Positions 12,432-26,800 of a stretch of 64,000 nt of DNA are shown piece after piece. The first letter of the stretch is position 1. Each line of letters starts with the position of its first letter. The stretch spans positions 16,918,501-16,982,500 of the forward strand of contig NC_133167.1 in NCBI RefSeq assembly GCF_040802235.1, given 5' to 3'. The notes under the pieces were generated by a model. That model ran no database searches and was not told the origin of the DNA. It worked only from the letters and a program-made list of their open reading frames with translations. The position numbers were made by a program, and so were the translations under genes. This DNA is from Manis javanica. Taxonomy: Eukaryota; Chordata; Mammalia; Pholidota; Manidae.

Positions 12432-13919
12432 GTAATGCATATGCGTTGGTAACACTCACTGGGGGTTTGCAGAGAAATTGCCAGGCGTGGCCATGGAGGG
12501 CAGGGCTGTGTGGGCCTCATCTCCAAGTCCCTCTTCCAAGTGCCTTTTCTGAGTGGTAAGTCTCTTTATGTTCCCAGGCAAAGCCCTGGATCTTGTATTC
12601 AGGCTTGTTCTTTGTGATGCCATGTCACACCTGTTTCCAGCACTGGAAAGTAGGCACTCCTCCGTGATAACAGGGCGTGTCTACTCCATTCATGTTGCTT
12701 CTGTCTCTCCTCTGTTCTCTTTCCAGCTTCAAACTGGCTTAGCCAGAGTGCTCCCCTTGGAGTTATTTTCCAGGCATCTGACCCTCACCCAGACAGCCCC
12801 AAACCCCTCATGAGGTCTAGGGACAGCAGGGACTACACCACAAACTCTGATGGTGCCTGAGTGCCAGCTAGGTGGCCTTTCCCACCATCACAGGCAGCAG
12901 TGTGGCAATGAGTGCCTGCAGCAACAGCAATTCCAGTGGCCATGTGAGGACACAGCCAGGTGGGCGGGCAGGAGACAGCAGTGTCAGGGCCAGGAGATGG
13001 GTGGTAGGGCAGCGGGGCAGGTAGGGATCTGAAAGAACCTGACTCTCCCTTCTAAACCCCAACACTTGACTCACATAGACTGAGCACCAAGCCAACTGGA
13101 GTGATGGTAGCAGGGAGAGTGACCGTAGCAGGGAGGAGAACTCTAGGGAATGTTGGTCGAAGGATAAAGGAGTAGCCAGTAGTTCTCTCTTTCCTCAAAG
13201 CTCTTCTGGTCTTGGCCCCTAGGACTGTGTGTTTGACCAATATATGGATGTTGTTTGCTTTTTGCAGCTTTGGGGGTTCCCTCTATGTGATAGCATGAAG
13301 GCTGGGCATGGGGAAGGCAGTTGTCTGGGTATGACTACAGGGTGTGACTGCTTGGTGCAGCATGTGTCATGTTGTGTGTGGATTCTTGGCTCTCGTTAGA
13401 TGAGATGGTGGTTGATTTGTCTCCCTATGGACCGGGGGTCGTCTCACCACTCCACTGTGCCATTCCAGACCTGTTTGCCCTCAGATTCACTCGCCGCCCT
13501 TCTTGCTCTACTCTGAGTTGTCAGGAAATTGGAAGATGGGAGAAAGGGAGAAGCCAGGGCACTTCTCTTCTTCTCTCTGTGCTTTTGACAGTGTCTCCAT
13601 CAGCAGCTTATCTCCATAGGACTCCATTCCCCACAGACAGGCCTCTGGGCTCTGAGAGCCCCCCGCACCTCCCCTGACCTAGGTGTGGTAGCAGCCGCTT
13701 GATGTTGCTGACTTCTAGGCTACTTCCCGATCCCCTCATTATGCATTACATTCTTTGTTTTAAATACCCAGAGTGGCTAATGTTTTCCTGGTTGGACCCT
13801 GATTGATGCACCAATTGATATTTATACTAAATTATCCTCACTCACCCATGTTACCTTTCCTCCATGGGCAATTCAGGAAAGAAAATATATTGGCCATTTG
13901 ATACTCTCTGTAAATATTG

Positions 13920-14045
13920 AAACAGAGTATAAGCTCCAAGAGAGAAGGGATTTGTTAGTCTTGTTCACTATTGTGGTCCTGGCACCTAGTACAGTGTCTG
14001 GCACATAATAGGTAGTCAACAAATATTTGTTGAACAGATGAATAT
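13920..14045 (+). repeat. L2 LINE 3' end fossil
   Basis: This is the classic L2 tail order: 'aagctccaagagagaaggga', then 'cctggcacctagtacagtg', 'ctggcacataataggtagtc' and 'aaatatttgttgaa'. Confidence 0.75.
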
Positions 14046-14832
14046 ATCTTTATGTTATGTAGCAATATAAAAGCAACACTTGATCAAAGATAAAATAAAA
14101 TGGCAATGAGTTGAGCATTCATAGCAATGACTGGGGCAGGAAGGGGCATCTGGTTCATACTCCCTCCAGTTTGCTACTAGGGGATTCTCCATTCCTCACC
14201 CTCCTTAGATAATAGATAAGGGTTAAGGATCAACCCGTGAAGGGTTTGCCATTATAGATGGGAAGTGTTGGCACATTGCACCTCTAGCATCATTATGAGC
14301 CGTGCTTGGAGTGGCCCTATCAGGGCGTGGGATGGAGGTTGGTTGCAGGTAAATTGGCACCTTTCTCTGCTCCACCAACCACCTGAGGGATGGGAGAAGG
14401 AATGATGGAGTATCTCTGTGGTCTGGAAAAGTGCCTGGCATAGACTGCTACAACTAGGAGCGACTTCCGTAGTGAAGGGGTGGGAGGGGGAGGAAGCGGC
14501 AGCACCTGAAGGCAGCAGTGTCAGAGGAATGGAAAGGCCAACTGAGACTGCTCGGTGTGCCGATGGAACGTCCCAGGGGGGTGGCCCAAGAAAGGCTTCA
14601 GGGGCAGCTCACAGGGAATCTGGCTGGAAAACTACTACTTGGAAGAGGTAATATCTGACTGTTCCTTACCTTCTTTCTCCAGACCATCCTTCGGCGGTGA
14701 GGGGTGATGTAATTCATTACTTTCTGGGGGTGGGGAGATCTTTGCCACTTCTCTGGGTCTTGGAATCCTACCCAGCTAATTCATTCTCTCTTCTCCCCCT
14801 TCTTTCTGGCAACCGAACAGCCTACCAGCTTC

Positions 14833-17800
14833 ATGGACACTCAAACGTGCTTCCCAAGGAAGCAAGACAAAGTGAAGAAGAGGGTCATGTGGGGCATTGA
14901 GGTGGCTGAGGAGCTGCAATGGAAAGGCTGGGAGCTAGGAAAGGAGATTACCAAGAACCTGGCTCTGAAAAATCTATCCCTGAAAATACAGAAGATGAAG
15001 TACAGGTACCAGTATGAGGGATCAGAGGCTTAGCCCCTGAGCCCTCAAGTCCCCAAAGCAGACTTAAAAAAAAAACTTTAAAGATGTCATAAAACATGTG
15101 TATAAAACACATACAGTTTGAATAATTATTGAAAGAGGAATCCATGTGACCAGATTAAATAATGGAATAATAACTGTCTGAACCTCACCTTCTATCATTA
15201 TGTGTCCCTCCCCTATTGAACACTTCCTCTACCCATAAAGGTGACCACTGTCCTGACTTCCATGATAATGATTTCCTTGATTTTCTCTAATGGATTTACC
15301 CCCTAGGTTTGCATTCCTAAATGATATCCTTACCTTCTCATGAATGTTATATAAGTATAATAATATGGTATACTTTTATAATTCTTTTATTTTGCTCAGT
15401 TATGTTTGTGAGATCCGTGTGCAGCTAGAGTTCACCCTTTTTCACCTCAGTATAATGATCCAGTGTGTGCTTATATAACATATTCATCCATTCTTTCACT
15501 GAGGGACATTGGGGTTTTTTCCAGTTTGGAGATCATTAACATTTATGTATACATCTCATCTCTGGTTGCATAAGTACAAGAGTTTTTCTAGGCTATATAT
15601 ATAGGAGTGGAATTGTTGTAACTTAGAACATGTACATGTTTGCTTTTTATAGATAAAGCCCAAGTATTTTCCAAAGTACTTGTATCCATTTATATCCCCA
15701 CTCTAGTCATATGAATTCCCATTCCTCTATGTCTTTACCAACATCTCTATTGTTGTGATTTAAAATTTTTGCCTATAATGATAATTTGTTGTTTTAATTT
15801 GCATTTCCCCTGCTTATTAATACAGTTAAATGTTTTCCTGTTATTGACCATTTCTTTTCTTTTTGTGTGTTTTCTTTTTTATTTTCTTTTTTTTATTATG
15901 GAATCATTAATATATAATCACATGGGTAACACTGTGGTTACTAGATTCCTCCCATTATCATGTCCCCACCACATACCCCATTACAGTCACTGTCCATCAG
16001 TGTAGTAAGATGCTACAGAGTCACTAATTGTCTTCTCTGTGCTATACTGCCTTCCCTGTGCCCCCCCACTACATTGTGTTTGCTAATCATAATGCCCTTT
16101 AATTCCCTTATCCCTCCCCCCTGCCACCCTCCCCAGTCCCTTTCCCTTTGGTAACTGTCAGTCCATTCTTGGGTTCTGTGATTCTGCTGCTGTTTTGTTC
16201 CTTCAGTTTTGCTTTGTTGTTATACTCCACAGATGAGCAAAATCATTTGGTACTTGATCTTTCTATACCTGGCTTATATCACTGAGCATAATACCCTCGA
16301 GCTCCATCCATGTTGTTGCAAATAGTAGGATTTGTTTTCTTCTAATGGCTGAATAATATTCCATTGTGTATATGTACCACATCTTCTTTATCCATTCATC
16401 TACTGATGGACACTTAGGTTGCTTCCATTTCTTGGCTATTGTAAATAATGCTGCGATAAACATAGGGGTGCACTGTTATTGACCATTTTATTTGTGAAAT
16501 TTCTCTTCAAGTCTGTACCCATTTTTCTGTCAGGTTGTCTTTGTGTAGAAGTTCTTATTGTGGATACTAATCTTTTGTCAGTTATGTGTTGTGAATATCT
16601 TCTCCCACCTTGTGACTTGTCCTTTCCTCTCTTTATCATGTCTTTTGAAGAATAGAAGTTTTTGATTTCAAAGAAATCAAATGTATCAACCTGAATTAAT
16701 TATTAGCTCTCATAGTAAATCTTGATATTTAGTAATATAAGTCCTACAACTTCACTCTTATCCAAGATTGTCCTGGCTATTTGTGGCCCTTTAAGTTTTC
16801 ATATGAATCTTAAACCAGCTTATCTCACATACACATAAAAAACTTTTTGAGATTTTGATTGGAATTTTATTGAACTTAAAAATCACTTTGGGGAGAACTG
16901 ACATCATTACAAGTTGGGTCTTTCATCAACATGATGTATCTTTCTATTTACTTAGGTTTTCTTTCATGTCTCTCAATCAAATGTAAAATGTTCTCCATGG
17001 ATGTCTTACACATCTTTACGTCAATTTATTACTAAGTATTTTATAGCTTTGATGATGTTGTATATAATATCTTTTAAAGTTGTTTCATTTTCTGCTTGTT
17101 GATTTTTTCAGAAAGTAACTTTTAAAATATATCCAAAACCTTGTATCTGCAACCTTGGTAACTCCTCTCATAAATTCTAATAATATATTTGCTAATTCTT
17201 TTTTTCCCTGTTACACATTCATATTGTGTAAGGAAATGGCAATTTTCTTTCTTCCTTTCCAATCCTTATACCTTTTGTTTCTTTGTCTTTCCTTACTGTG
17301 CTGATTGACTAGAAAAGGCTTGAACAGAAGTGGTTATAGAGGGCATCCTTGTTTTGCTCATCATCTCAAGTTAAAGATGTCAATATTTCACCATTAATTT
17401 GTGTGTTTCCTGTAGTTTTTTTTTCCACACTTTATTAGGCTAGGAAAGTTCTGTGCTATTCCTACATTGCTGAGAGTTTTCTTGTAAACATATGTTGAAG
17501 TTGATCTAATATTTTACTTTGATTTTTTTCTCTCTTAATTTGTTAATATGATAGATTATGTTGATTGTCTATGTTAAACCAACCACGAATCCTTAGAATA
17601 AGCCCAACATTGTCATGATTAAGTATTCTTTCTATAGATTGAGAAATCCTTTTGGCTAATATGTTTTTATGAGTGAGATTGGCCTGTACCTTTCCATTCT
17701 TCTCCTGCCTCTGTCAGGTTTGGTAACAACACTGGCGGGATCATAGAATATGCTGGGGAGTATATCCTCGTTTTATATTACTGGAAAGAGAAAGCTAGAA

Positions 17801-20800
17801 TTATTCTTTATCAAATACTTGGTGGGACTTGCTGTGAAGCCATCAGCCTAACATTTCCTTTGTGGGAAGAGTTTCAACTACTCAATTTCTTTGATGATTT
17901 CAGGTAGAATGGCCATAAAATTTGTTGTATAATTCTTGAATCAGTTTTGGCAAGGTATACTTTCCTAGGAACGTTTATTTCATCTAAACTCTAATATTTA
18001 TTGGTATAGAGTTGTTGGCAATATCACCTTCTTATTAATAGTGCTGAGGTCTGCAGGATCTACAGTTTTGACCCACTCCAGAGCTCTATAGATCTGCTGA
18101 TATGTCTGCTTGGAAAGGCATCCCAGCACCTCCATTTTCAGCTTTGCTTCCCCCCAGCTAAGTGCTCAGAGATTTGGTTAAATCTGGGCAACTTTCCCCA
18201 TCCCAGTCCCCAGTGATCCTCCACATGCCTCAAGGTGCAAGTGCTGCTTCCTCGGTCTTGTATCTTTTGGTTCACTGTTCTGACATCCTGGAGTGAAGGC
18301 CTGAAGGAGAAGTAGTGAGATGAGGGAGCCAAGTCCTGCGACAGATCCCTGTGTTTTCCCTTCCATGGTCCCAAGGAATCAAGCCCCCTCAGCTTTCCAG
18401 GGTCTTCCCTCATCTTTCTGCACCTCCTGGTTTTCTAAGCCCTGAATGCTGGCTCCCTGGCTGTCTCCTGCAGGCCCCCCAAGACCAAGTTCTTCTTCAC
18501 AGTCATCCCTCAGCCCATCTTCCTGAGCCCAGGCATAACCTTCATGCTTCCTATCATCTTCCGGCCCCTGGAGGAGGTGAGGTTTTCCACTGCAAACAGA
18601 AGGCAGAGCAGGACACAGACACAATGACCTTGGAACAGGAGGCAGGGCAGAGCAGTGAGGAGTTCCCTGACCACACACATCCCACCAACTGCAGCAAAAC
18701 TCCAGCTTAGAAAGCCCTAGAGAAGCTCAGACCCTAAAGTCATTAGAGCAGAATCCCATTTAGATGCTGGACACTAAAGGCTGTGATACTTTCCTATTGG
18801 CCTCAGAGAACCCTAGATCCCTTGGCCTCTTCTGCTCTCAGGATGTCCCCCCAAATCCTTTGTTCCTCACAAAAGAGGCCCCATATCTCTGAGACCAAGA
18901 CAGTGTTGGAACACAAGTAACCAGTGCTTCTGTGGAGACTGACAGGGAGAGTCACAGCCCAGCCCACCCTCAGTGGCTGTGTTGGGGGGATGGCCAAGGT
19001 GTGGTCCCTGGTTGCCATCTGGGTACCACTGCTCAGCAATTGCCTCTTCCCCTCTGTCCCCAACATCCTGTGGTGCAGAAGGACTACGTGGACCAGCTGT
19101 GGTTTGAGAAAGCAGAGGGGATGTTCTGTGTGGACCTGAGGGCCACCCTGCCTTGCTACAGTCTGGCCTGCCCACCATCTCTGCAGTTGCCCATGTGTGC
19201 CGTGGGAGACACGGCTGAGGCCTGGTTCTGCTTGGACAATGTGGGGTGAGGGAGTGCCTGAGGCCCAGAAGTGGGCAGTGAGAACTGTAAGGAGGGTTTA
19301 TGTCAGGTGGGGGAAGGGGGTGGGGGGAGTAACAGGGCTGCCCAGTGTCTCTGCCCTTCTAAAGCAGGGGCAGTGGTCAGAACAAGCCCTGTGGCTCTGA
19401 CCTGCACCCTTTCCAGGGACCTACCCACCTTCTTCAACTGGGAGGTCCCCAGCCCATTCCAGATTCTGCCCACAAAGAGGCTGCTGGAGCCAGGTGAGGC
19501 CTGCCAGATCCAGGTGACCGTTCAGCCCCTTATGGCTACCGTCTACCAAGTTCAGGCTATGTGCTTGTATGGGGAGGGCAGCAGGCAGAGGAGCAGCATC
19601 CAGCTGCAGGCTGCAGGTGAGGCCCCACTTCCCACCCATCCCCAGAGCCCCCTGCTGCACTTCCTGGGCCTCAAAGCCTCACTGTGCCCCTCACCCACCA
19701 CCCTACTGGCCCCCCCAAGACCTCTACCAGCCTCCTGCCCTCCCCCAACTCTGCAAGTTTTACCTTTTCTTTGCCTTCCTTTGAGTTGCAGTTCGATTTT
19801 TCCCTGGGGACACCTGCATTCTTCTAGGGGCTGTTCAGCTGGGGCCAAAGTGGCTCTGTGGGTTTCTCCCCAAGACTCCCCTCTCTGCCCCAGCCAAATG
19901 TGCCCAGCTGCTGGTGAGCATAAAGCAGAAACGACCAGAGGACCAGGATGTCGAGGGCGTCCAGAAAGTGTTACACTTTGGCTCTGTTGCTGTGGGCTGC
20001 ACCGCCAAGAGGCAGATCACGCTATATAACCCGTCCTGTGTATGTGGTAGTATGCATCCTGTGTATGAGCCCGGGCAGGACTCAGGGACCACAGGGCTGG
20101 GGTGCTCCTAAAACCAAAGTGCCCCTCTTCCCATCTCTTTGGCCCTAAGCTTCGTGTAACTCTTGTCTGTTGATAACCACATGCATCAGCATCACAGGCA
20201 TCCCCCCCCTTCTCAGCTGTGGGTTAGTGCCCCCAGAGGAGCACTAAGATTGTCTTGACTCCAGGACCACAGCTAATATTTATGGTACGTTTAGGGAAAG
20301 AAATAATGTTCTCCCCAGCCCCCCTATGGTCCCAGTGCAGGGTACATGGCTTGAACTCATCCTTCCTGCTGGTGGACACGGCTTTATCCCATGCTCAGAG
20401 CTGAAAAGTGAGGCACAGGCTGGATGCCAGCTGCCTCAGCCCCTCAGCTGGGCACCTCGGTGATGACAGTCTGCTCCACCCTTTGACCTGCCCCCTCCTG
20501 CCCCATCACAGGTGAGTGCTCCTTTCAGGATCAAAGTGGCCCCAGACATGCAGGCTAAAGACCTGGCTTTCTCATGCCCCACAACGCATGGCATCGTGCC
20601 CCCAGGAGAGAAGAAATGCGTGTCAGTCTTCTTCTGCCCAGAAACTTTGAACATCAGAACTACAGACTACTTGTCCATTGTGCCCTCTGGCTGTGCCTCC
20701 CAAACCCTGCTCAAACTCGTTGGTTTCTGTAGAGGTACTGGCAACTGCAGGACACTGCACCGCCCCTGGGGACAGGAGCAGCCCACGCCTAGGCCAGGGA

Positions 20801-23800
20801 AATACTCCCCACCTGTTCCTAAGGGCCAGACGCCTCATTGCCCTTCAGCTTGGGTGTCTGCTGCCCCCTGGTGGCTCATCGGGGGAATCATTGCAGACAC
20901 CTGGAGAAAATGCTCCCGCCTTGGGACCTGGAGGTCTGCTCAGGCTGCTGGGGCTCCAGGCCTTTCCGACCCAGCCTTCTGTCTCCAAACAGCAGCCCCT
21001 CCCATCAGTGGGAACCTTTCTGAGACACCCTCGGGGAAATGGATACCCCGGCCCCAACCAGGTGGCAGAGCCTACTCACAAGAACCCCATCAACTTTGCC
21101 CAGGTCCTGGTGTGTCCCTGCAGCACTACTGTGTCAACTTCAGCTGGGTCAACCTCGGGGAGCACTCAGAGAAGTCCCTCTGGATTGAGAACAAGTCAGA
21201 CTGCACAGCGCACTTCCAGTTTGCCATTGACTGCCAGGAGAGCGTCTTCAGCATCAGACCTACCTTTGGGACCCTGGTGGGCAAGGCCCGCATGACCCTG
21301 CACTGTGCCTTCCAGCCCACTCACCCCATCATCTACTTTCGGCGGGTGGCCTGTCTCATCCACCACCAGGTGAGTGGTTGTGGGGTAGGCCAGCTCTGGG
21401 GAGGTCCTGGGGGCCAATCTGAGGCCCAGTGATGAATATAATGCTTGGAGGTCATTCCCCTGTGTTCAGGGACTATCTAGGGCTGTCTGCTTGGATCATC
21501 CCCTAGCATATGGAGCCAGAGCATGGCCAGGGGCACGTGAGGGCCCACTGAGAGCCAGGTGTGTGTGCCGGTCTTAGCCTGCCTGCCAGGTGGAGACTTT
21601 CTGCTGCTGCTGCTAATGGGCCGGGAAGAGAGAGGATTGGACCTCACCCCACGCAGCATGTACAGGGCAGAGAGCCTTGAAGTGAGGCCCCCAGCCCATG
21701 GCCTGGGCAAGGTCACATACACTGTGCCGACCAGCTGGTGCCTGGCCAAGGTAGCAAGGGGTGGGCTGAAACCCACCTTAACATGGCAAATGTCACAGGA
21801 CCCGCTGTTCCTGGACCTGATTGGGACCTGCCATTCAGACAAAACCAAGCCGGCTGTCCTGAGACCTCAGCATCTTGCTTGGTACCGCACACACCTGGTG
21901 CGGGGCCTGACCCTCTACCCCCCGGACGTTCTGGGCATCATGCTAAGAGAGAAGAAGCTGGAGCAGGATAAGAACGGAGCCCTCATGATTCCCACTGAGG
22001 TTGGCAGTGCTCCTCTGGGCCCCCTGGGGCAGGCCACCCTCCCTGGGTTCGTGCCCCACTCTGTAGCAGTTCCTGGGGGCCCTGTGGGCACCATTAGTAG
22101 CTGGGGGTGGCCTGTGTGGAGCTCTTGTAGGCTTTCCCAGAAAGAAGCACACAGGTGAGGGGCAGTGGCGGGAGGATGGCATTTGGTCCTTGCTCACCTG
22201 TCTCTCCCCACACAGGACCTGGAGGACGTGCCAGCCCCGCAGTACCCCCTCATCCCCCCCATGACTGAGTACTTTTTTGATGGCTCCAACGACATGGCAA
22301 TCTTCCCCCCACCTGTCAGTATAGAGCCTGTTGAGGTGGATTTTGGTGCCTGTTCCAGGCCCGTGGACCCCAACCCTGTCCCCCTGTGCCTGATGAACCA
22401 CACCAAGGGCAAGATCACTGTGGTCTGGACACGCAGGTCTGACTGCCCCTTCTGGGTGACCCCAGACACCTGCGACGTGCCCCCACTCAAGTCGATGGCC
22501 CTGCGCCTGCACTTCCAGCCACCTTACCCCAACTGCCTCCATGCCATGGAGCTTGAAGCCTTCGCTGTCTATAAGGTGAGTGCAGGCAGGCTGGGAAGGC
22601 AAGTTACCTGCCCTGGAGCCTGAATGGCTGGGGGCAGACAGAGGGGTGACAGGCGTACAGTCAGATCCACCCTCTCTGTGCCAGGCTCTTCTCCTCCACC
22701 AGGCCATGATCCTTAGTGGTTTGTCTTCTCTCAGGCTCCTGGCCTGCCTTGGCCAAGGGACTTCTTGGTCCACCTGATGATGTCTCATCATATGTGGCCT
22801 CCTGCTCCCTGCAGTGGGAGAACTCATCTGGGGTCAAATCTTTTGGGAAAATTTGGTGCACAGAGATTAGCTCTCTGGGGCTTCTAGCTAGGGGGGCTCC
22901 TGGCTTCTCTTTAGTCCTGGGAGTAGGAAGCGGTCCCTCTGAAAGAGCCATGGAAAGGAGCCAGGGCCTGAGGGGCAGTGTCAGAGACTCCAGGTAATTC
23001 AGTATGTGTGTGGAGTGGCCTCCAGCACGACTTCCCTTGGCCAGGGAACTTGGAGTGCAGGCTGTCCCCAGCCCAGCCTTTTGGTCCTAGGCACACTTTG
23101 CTCCCCCCCTGATCTCAGACTGGTCCTGCCCTGTCCCTTCCTCATTAGCTCTGCCACATTGCTCTTCTTCCCCAGCAGCCCAGGGGCTGAGAGAAGAATA
23201 GGGGTGCCATCAAGATCAGAGTCATTTACCAGCTGTGTGACCTTAGGCAAGTCTCCTAAAACCCCTGAGCCCTAATCTCATAGTCGATAAATTTGGCATT
23301 ATACCCGAACTTTTGAGAAGGCTCTCCAAAGCCAAGTCTTTAGTTACCTCTGTTCCAATATCTTGGCAGCAGGAGAATGTGGAGGTTTGTAGGATTAAGG
23401 CTGTGGACACCAGGCTTTGTCAACGCTTGGGCCCATCAGGCTATAGGCTCTAGCCCTGTGCTGCCTGATAGGGCAACCACCAGCCGCAGGTGGCTACTGA
23501 GCCCTTGAAATGTGGCTAGTCCAAACCGAGATGTCCTGTAAGACACACTGGATTTTGAAGACTTAGCATAGAAAGAATGTAGAATGTCTCCCACATCACT
23601 TTTATATTAATTACATGTTGAAATGATAAGATTCTGGACCTTTTAGGTTAAATAAAGCACATTATTGAAATTAATTCCACATGTTTCACTTTGTTAACGT
23701 GGCTACTAGAACATTTAAAATTATGGTTGTGGCTTGCATTTGTGGCTCAAATTATATTTCTATTGGCCAGCTCTTCTCTAGGCAAATTCCTGCAGGATAA

Positions 23801-26800
23801 ATGCTGTTTTCACATCCCAGCCCAAGCCTGGGCAGGCGCTGCTGTGAGGATTAAAGAGCATGTTTGCTGAACGCTCAGAGCAGGCCCAGCACGCAGCGGG
23901 AGGCCGTTCTCACCGCTCTCAGCCCTCTCTTCCCAGGGAGCTCCTCCCTTCTCCATCCCGTGTAGAATTTCTGCAGTACAGGAGGTCAAGCTTGGGTGCC
24001 CTACAGTGTCAGATACAGGACTCTGAGCTTGTCCATGGGTCTGGCTCCCATGTAGGTCCTGCAGTGCTACAATGATATTGAGGAGGACTGCACCGTGTGC
24101 CCATCCTGGTGCCTGACTCTCCGGGTGCGAGGCCACAGCTATGGTGCTGCCATGGAGCACCACATCCCCCAGTATTCCCTGGATGCCCCCAAGGTGAGCG
24201 TGGCCCCAGCAGCAGCGGGAGGTGGGACAGGGAGGCTGGTTCTGCCTTGGCTGGCAGATCCCTCTTCCTGCTCTGCTGGCCTCAGAAACAACCCCACTGG
24301 CCATCCCAAACTTCTCACCGCCAGTCCTTGGAGCCCTGGGCCAGTTGAGGACTCTCTTCTGGGCCACAGTACAGGCGCTGGGAAGTCCGGCTCCTCTCTG
24401 CTCCATCTGAACTATTCCCTGAGCTTCTCACACTCAGGTGCAAAACTCCAGCACCTTCATTTGTGTGTTTCCTGAGCACCCGCTAGGGTCATGACCGCCC
24501 TGCTCTGAGCCCCTGCGCTTGGGGATGCCCGGCCTGAGGTGGGGCTGCAGAGCCCACCCCTTGACCTAACTGCTTCCTCAGGGTGGTGTAGTTTCCAGGC
24601 TTCTCTGAAGGGCCCTTGGAGGCACTGTCTGACCTGAGCAGCAGGATGACATAAGGCTGAAAAGCACGCACCCTGATGCCAGACAGCCCCGTTCCAATTC
24701 TGGTTTCTCCTGGATGCCTCTTCCCAGCTTGCATTGCCATCAACCGTCTTTTCATCATCTTTGCAGCTCTCCAGCCTCACATTGCTGGAAAGGTGCTGCT
24801 GCTTTGGGACAATGTGTTCCGGGGCAATCCTGCTCCCTCCTACCAGCCAACTTCTGTCCCCCCAGACCTGTTCCCAAACCTGTTCCACCCCTGAGATTCA
24901 GCCCAAGGGTGCCCCTTCCTGAAGCCCTCTGACGGCATGGTGTTCCCTCACTGAGCCCCTGTTCCTTTCCCCTGGCCAGTTCCTCCCAGTGGTTTGTGGC
25001 CTGTGCTGAAGTCCGGCGGGCCTGAGACACCCACCTGCTCCCTCATGCACATGCACTTGTTCTCCAGCTGGTGGGGGGCACCCGGTCAGTGATTTCAGGC
25101 CTTCTGTTCTGTAGCCTGCTCGGCTCTTAGCCTGGTTCTGGCCGCACCCTAGATGCTTAGGGAATGTTCGGAAGCTGGGATTGCTGGAGCTTTCACTTTC
25201 TCAAAGTGGGGTTCCCTCAGTCACCCACATGAGAATCGTTTAAAAGGTACTACTTACCTCAGACCTTTGGGGTCAGGGTCTTTGAAAGTGGGTTCTCCAA
25301 AGGATGATTTGAGAGCACCCTAAAATGAAAGAAATTTTAATTAACCTTGGGTGGGGTCTGGGATGCCTGAGTTTCCCAGGGCCAGTTCCTGTGGCCACTG
25401 CACTCCCTGTCTGGAGGTCTCTGGAGGGCAGAAGCATTTTTGGTGCCAGGCTGTGTCCCCCCATGCTCTGATCCCAGGGCATTGACTGGGAAGCACAGAG
25501 GTGTCTTGGATCTCCTTGCAGATGGCCCCTCACAAGCCCACATAGACTCCCTGAGAGTATGTGCCCGTGGGGACATGTGGCACTTACATAGATCTGAGGA
25601 CTGGTCTCTCTTCTCTCGCACCCCAGCTATTTCCGGCAGTGTCCCCTAGTGAACCCGCCTACCGCAGCCTGCTCCTGACCAACAAAGGCTCCATGCTGCT
25701 GACCTTCAACTTGGCCCCCCAAAGCAGCTCAGACATCTCTCTACGGCCCAGCTCAGGCCTTGTGGCCCCTGGAGCCCACCAGATCCTCCTCATCTGTACC
25801 TACCCCAAGGGCAATTCTTGGAAACAGCACATTTTCTACTTGCAGTTCAATTTGTGCCCCCAGTATCTCAAGGTAGGAGGTGGAGATAGAGGACTGGGTC
25901 CTTGAGGGTGGGCCCTCTTCCAGAAAGTGGCACAGCAGGGAAAGGACCCTTTGACCACATCTGTGAACAGTTCTCCCACCCCTCAGGGCCCTGCCTGTCT
26001 ACCTCATGGGGCTAGGACAAGAAAAGGGGTGCAAAGGTTCCAAAGGAAAAAGCAGGGGCAACATAAGACTTAGATCTGCAGGTGGTAAAGAGTGTTGGGG
26101 CCAGGCCAGGCAAAGTATCTGGCGTGGAGGACCCAGGTCTGGCCCATGAAATGGTCTATATATCTCCGCTCAGTTCCTGAGTCCTTTTTAAGAACCATCT
26201 TCTTGGTTGGTCACTACCTACTCTGACTTGGATGGAAGCTCCCCATACCCAAGCTGGCAGAGGGCCTTTTGCTGTCCTCTTCAAGGGGCAAATGCTGCCC
26301 CACCTATGGCTTCCTGGACATTTAGAGGGATACAGGGCCGTGGGGTGAGGACAGAGCACTGCCTTCCGCCCTCTGGCCCCAGGAGGTGAGCATGCAGAGC
26401 CGGGAGGAGCTGCCGCAGCTGCAGCTGGACACTGACAGAAGTATCTTCTTCAAGCCCACCTGGGTCAGCTCTTCCTCCACCAGTCTCTTCACCTTTCATA
26501 ACCCCTCGCGTCTGCCTCTGGAATTTGAGTGGAGGGTCTCCCAGCAGTACCAGAAGGTGCTGGCCGTCCAGCCCTCCAGGGGGATTATCCAGCCCAATGA
26601 GAGCCTTGTGAGTGCCCTTCCCCAGTGCTGAGGGCTGGAGGGGAGAGTGCCTGTCACCCTCACCTTCACTATCTTCTCTTACTCATGCCTATCAGGGGCC
26701 AGGCTTCCTCTGTGCCAACCCGTAATCACCAACCCAATCTTAAGGGGTCGGCATGATTGTCACTGTTATCACCACCCCCATTCTATAAGGAAGAATTGAG

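Larger units (their letters stand above)
14833..22575 (+). other. CFAP65: CFAP65 coding exons 1-9 (aa 1-613)
   Basis: Exons: 14833-15005, 18474-18576, 19079-19245, 19417-19616, 19894-20039, 20512-20734, 21104-21369, 21799-21999, 22216-22575. The first exon has its acceptor at 14,820 and begins four codons before the ATG. The phases agree at every junction; for example 15005/18474 rebuilds an Arg codon and 19245/19417 a Gly codon. Exon 8 ends at GAG followed by GTTGGC, an unusually weak donor. Intron 1 (3.5 kb) is mostly LINE-1. The 20,040-20,511 intron is unremarkable. The 20,735-21,103 intron contains a CTCF-type core. Confidence 0.88.

Noticed and set aside
16263-16463. A short protein-like - strand frame with a clear family match
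   Set aside because: It is the ORF2 C-terminus of the truncated LINE-1, not a host gene.
21943-22827. A 294-codon - strand open frame
   Set aside because: It is a shadow of CFAP65 exons 8 and 9, whose + strand frame is clearly the conserved one.
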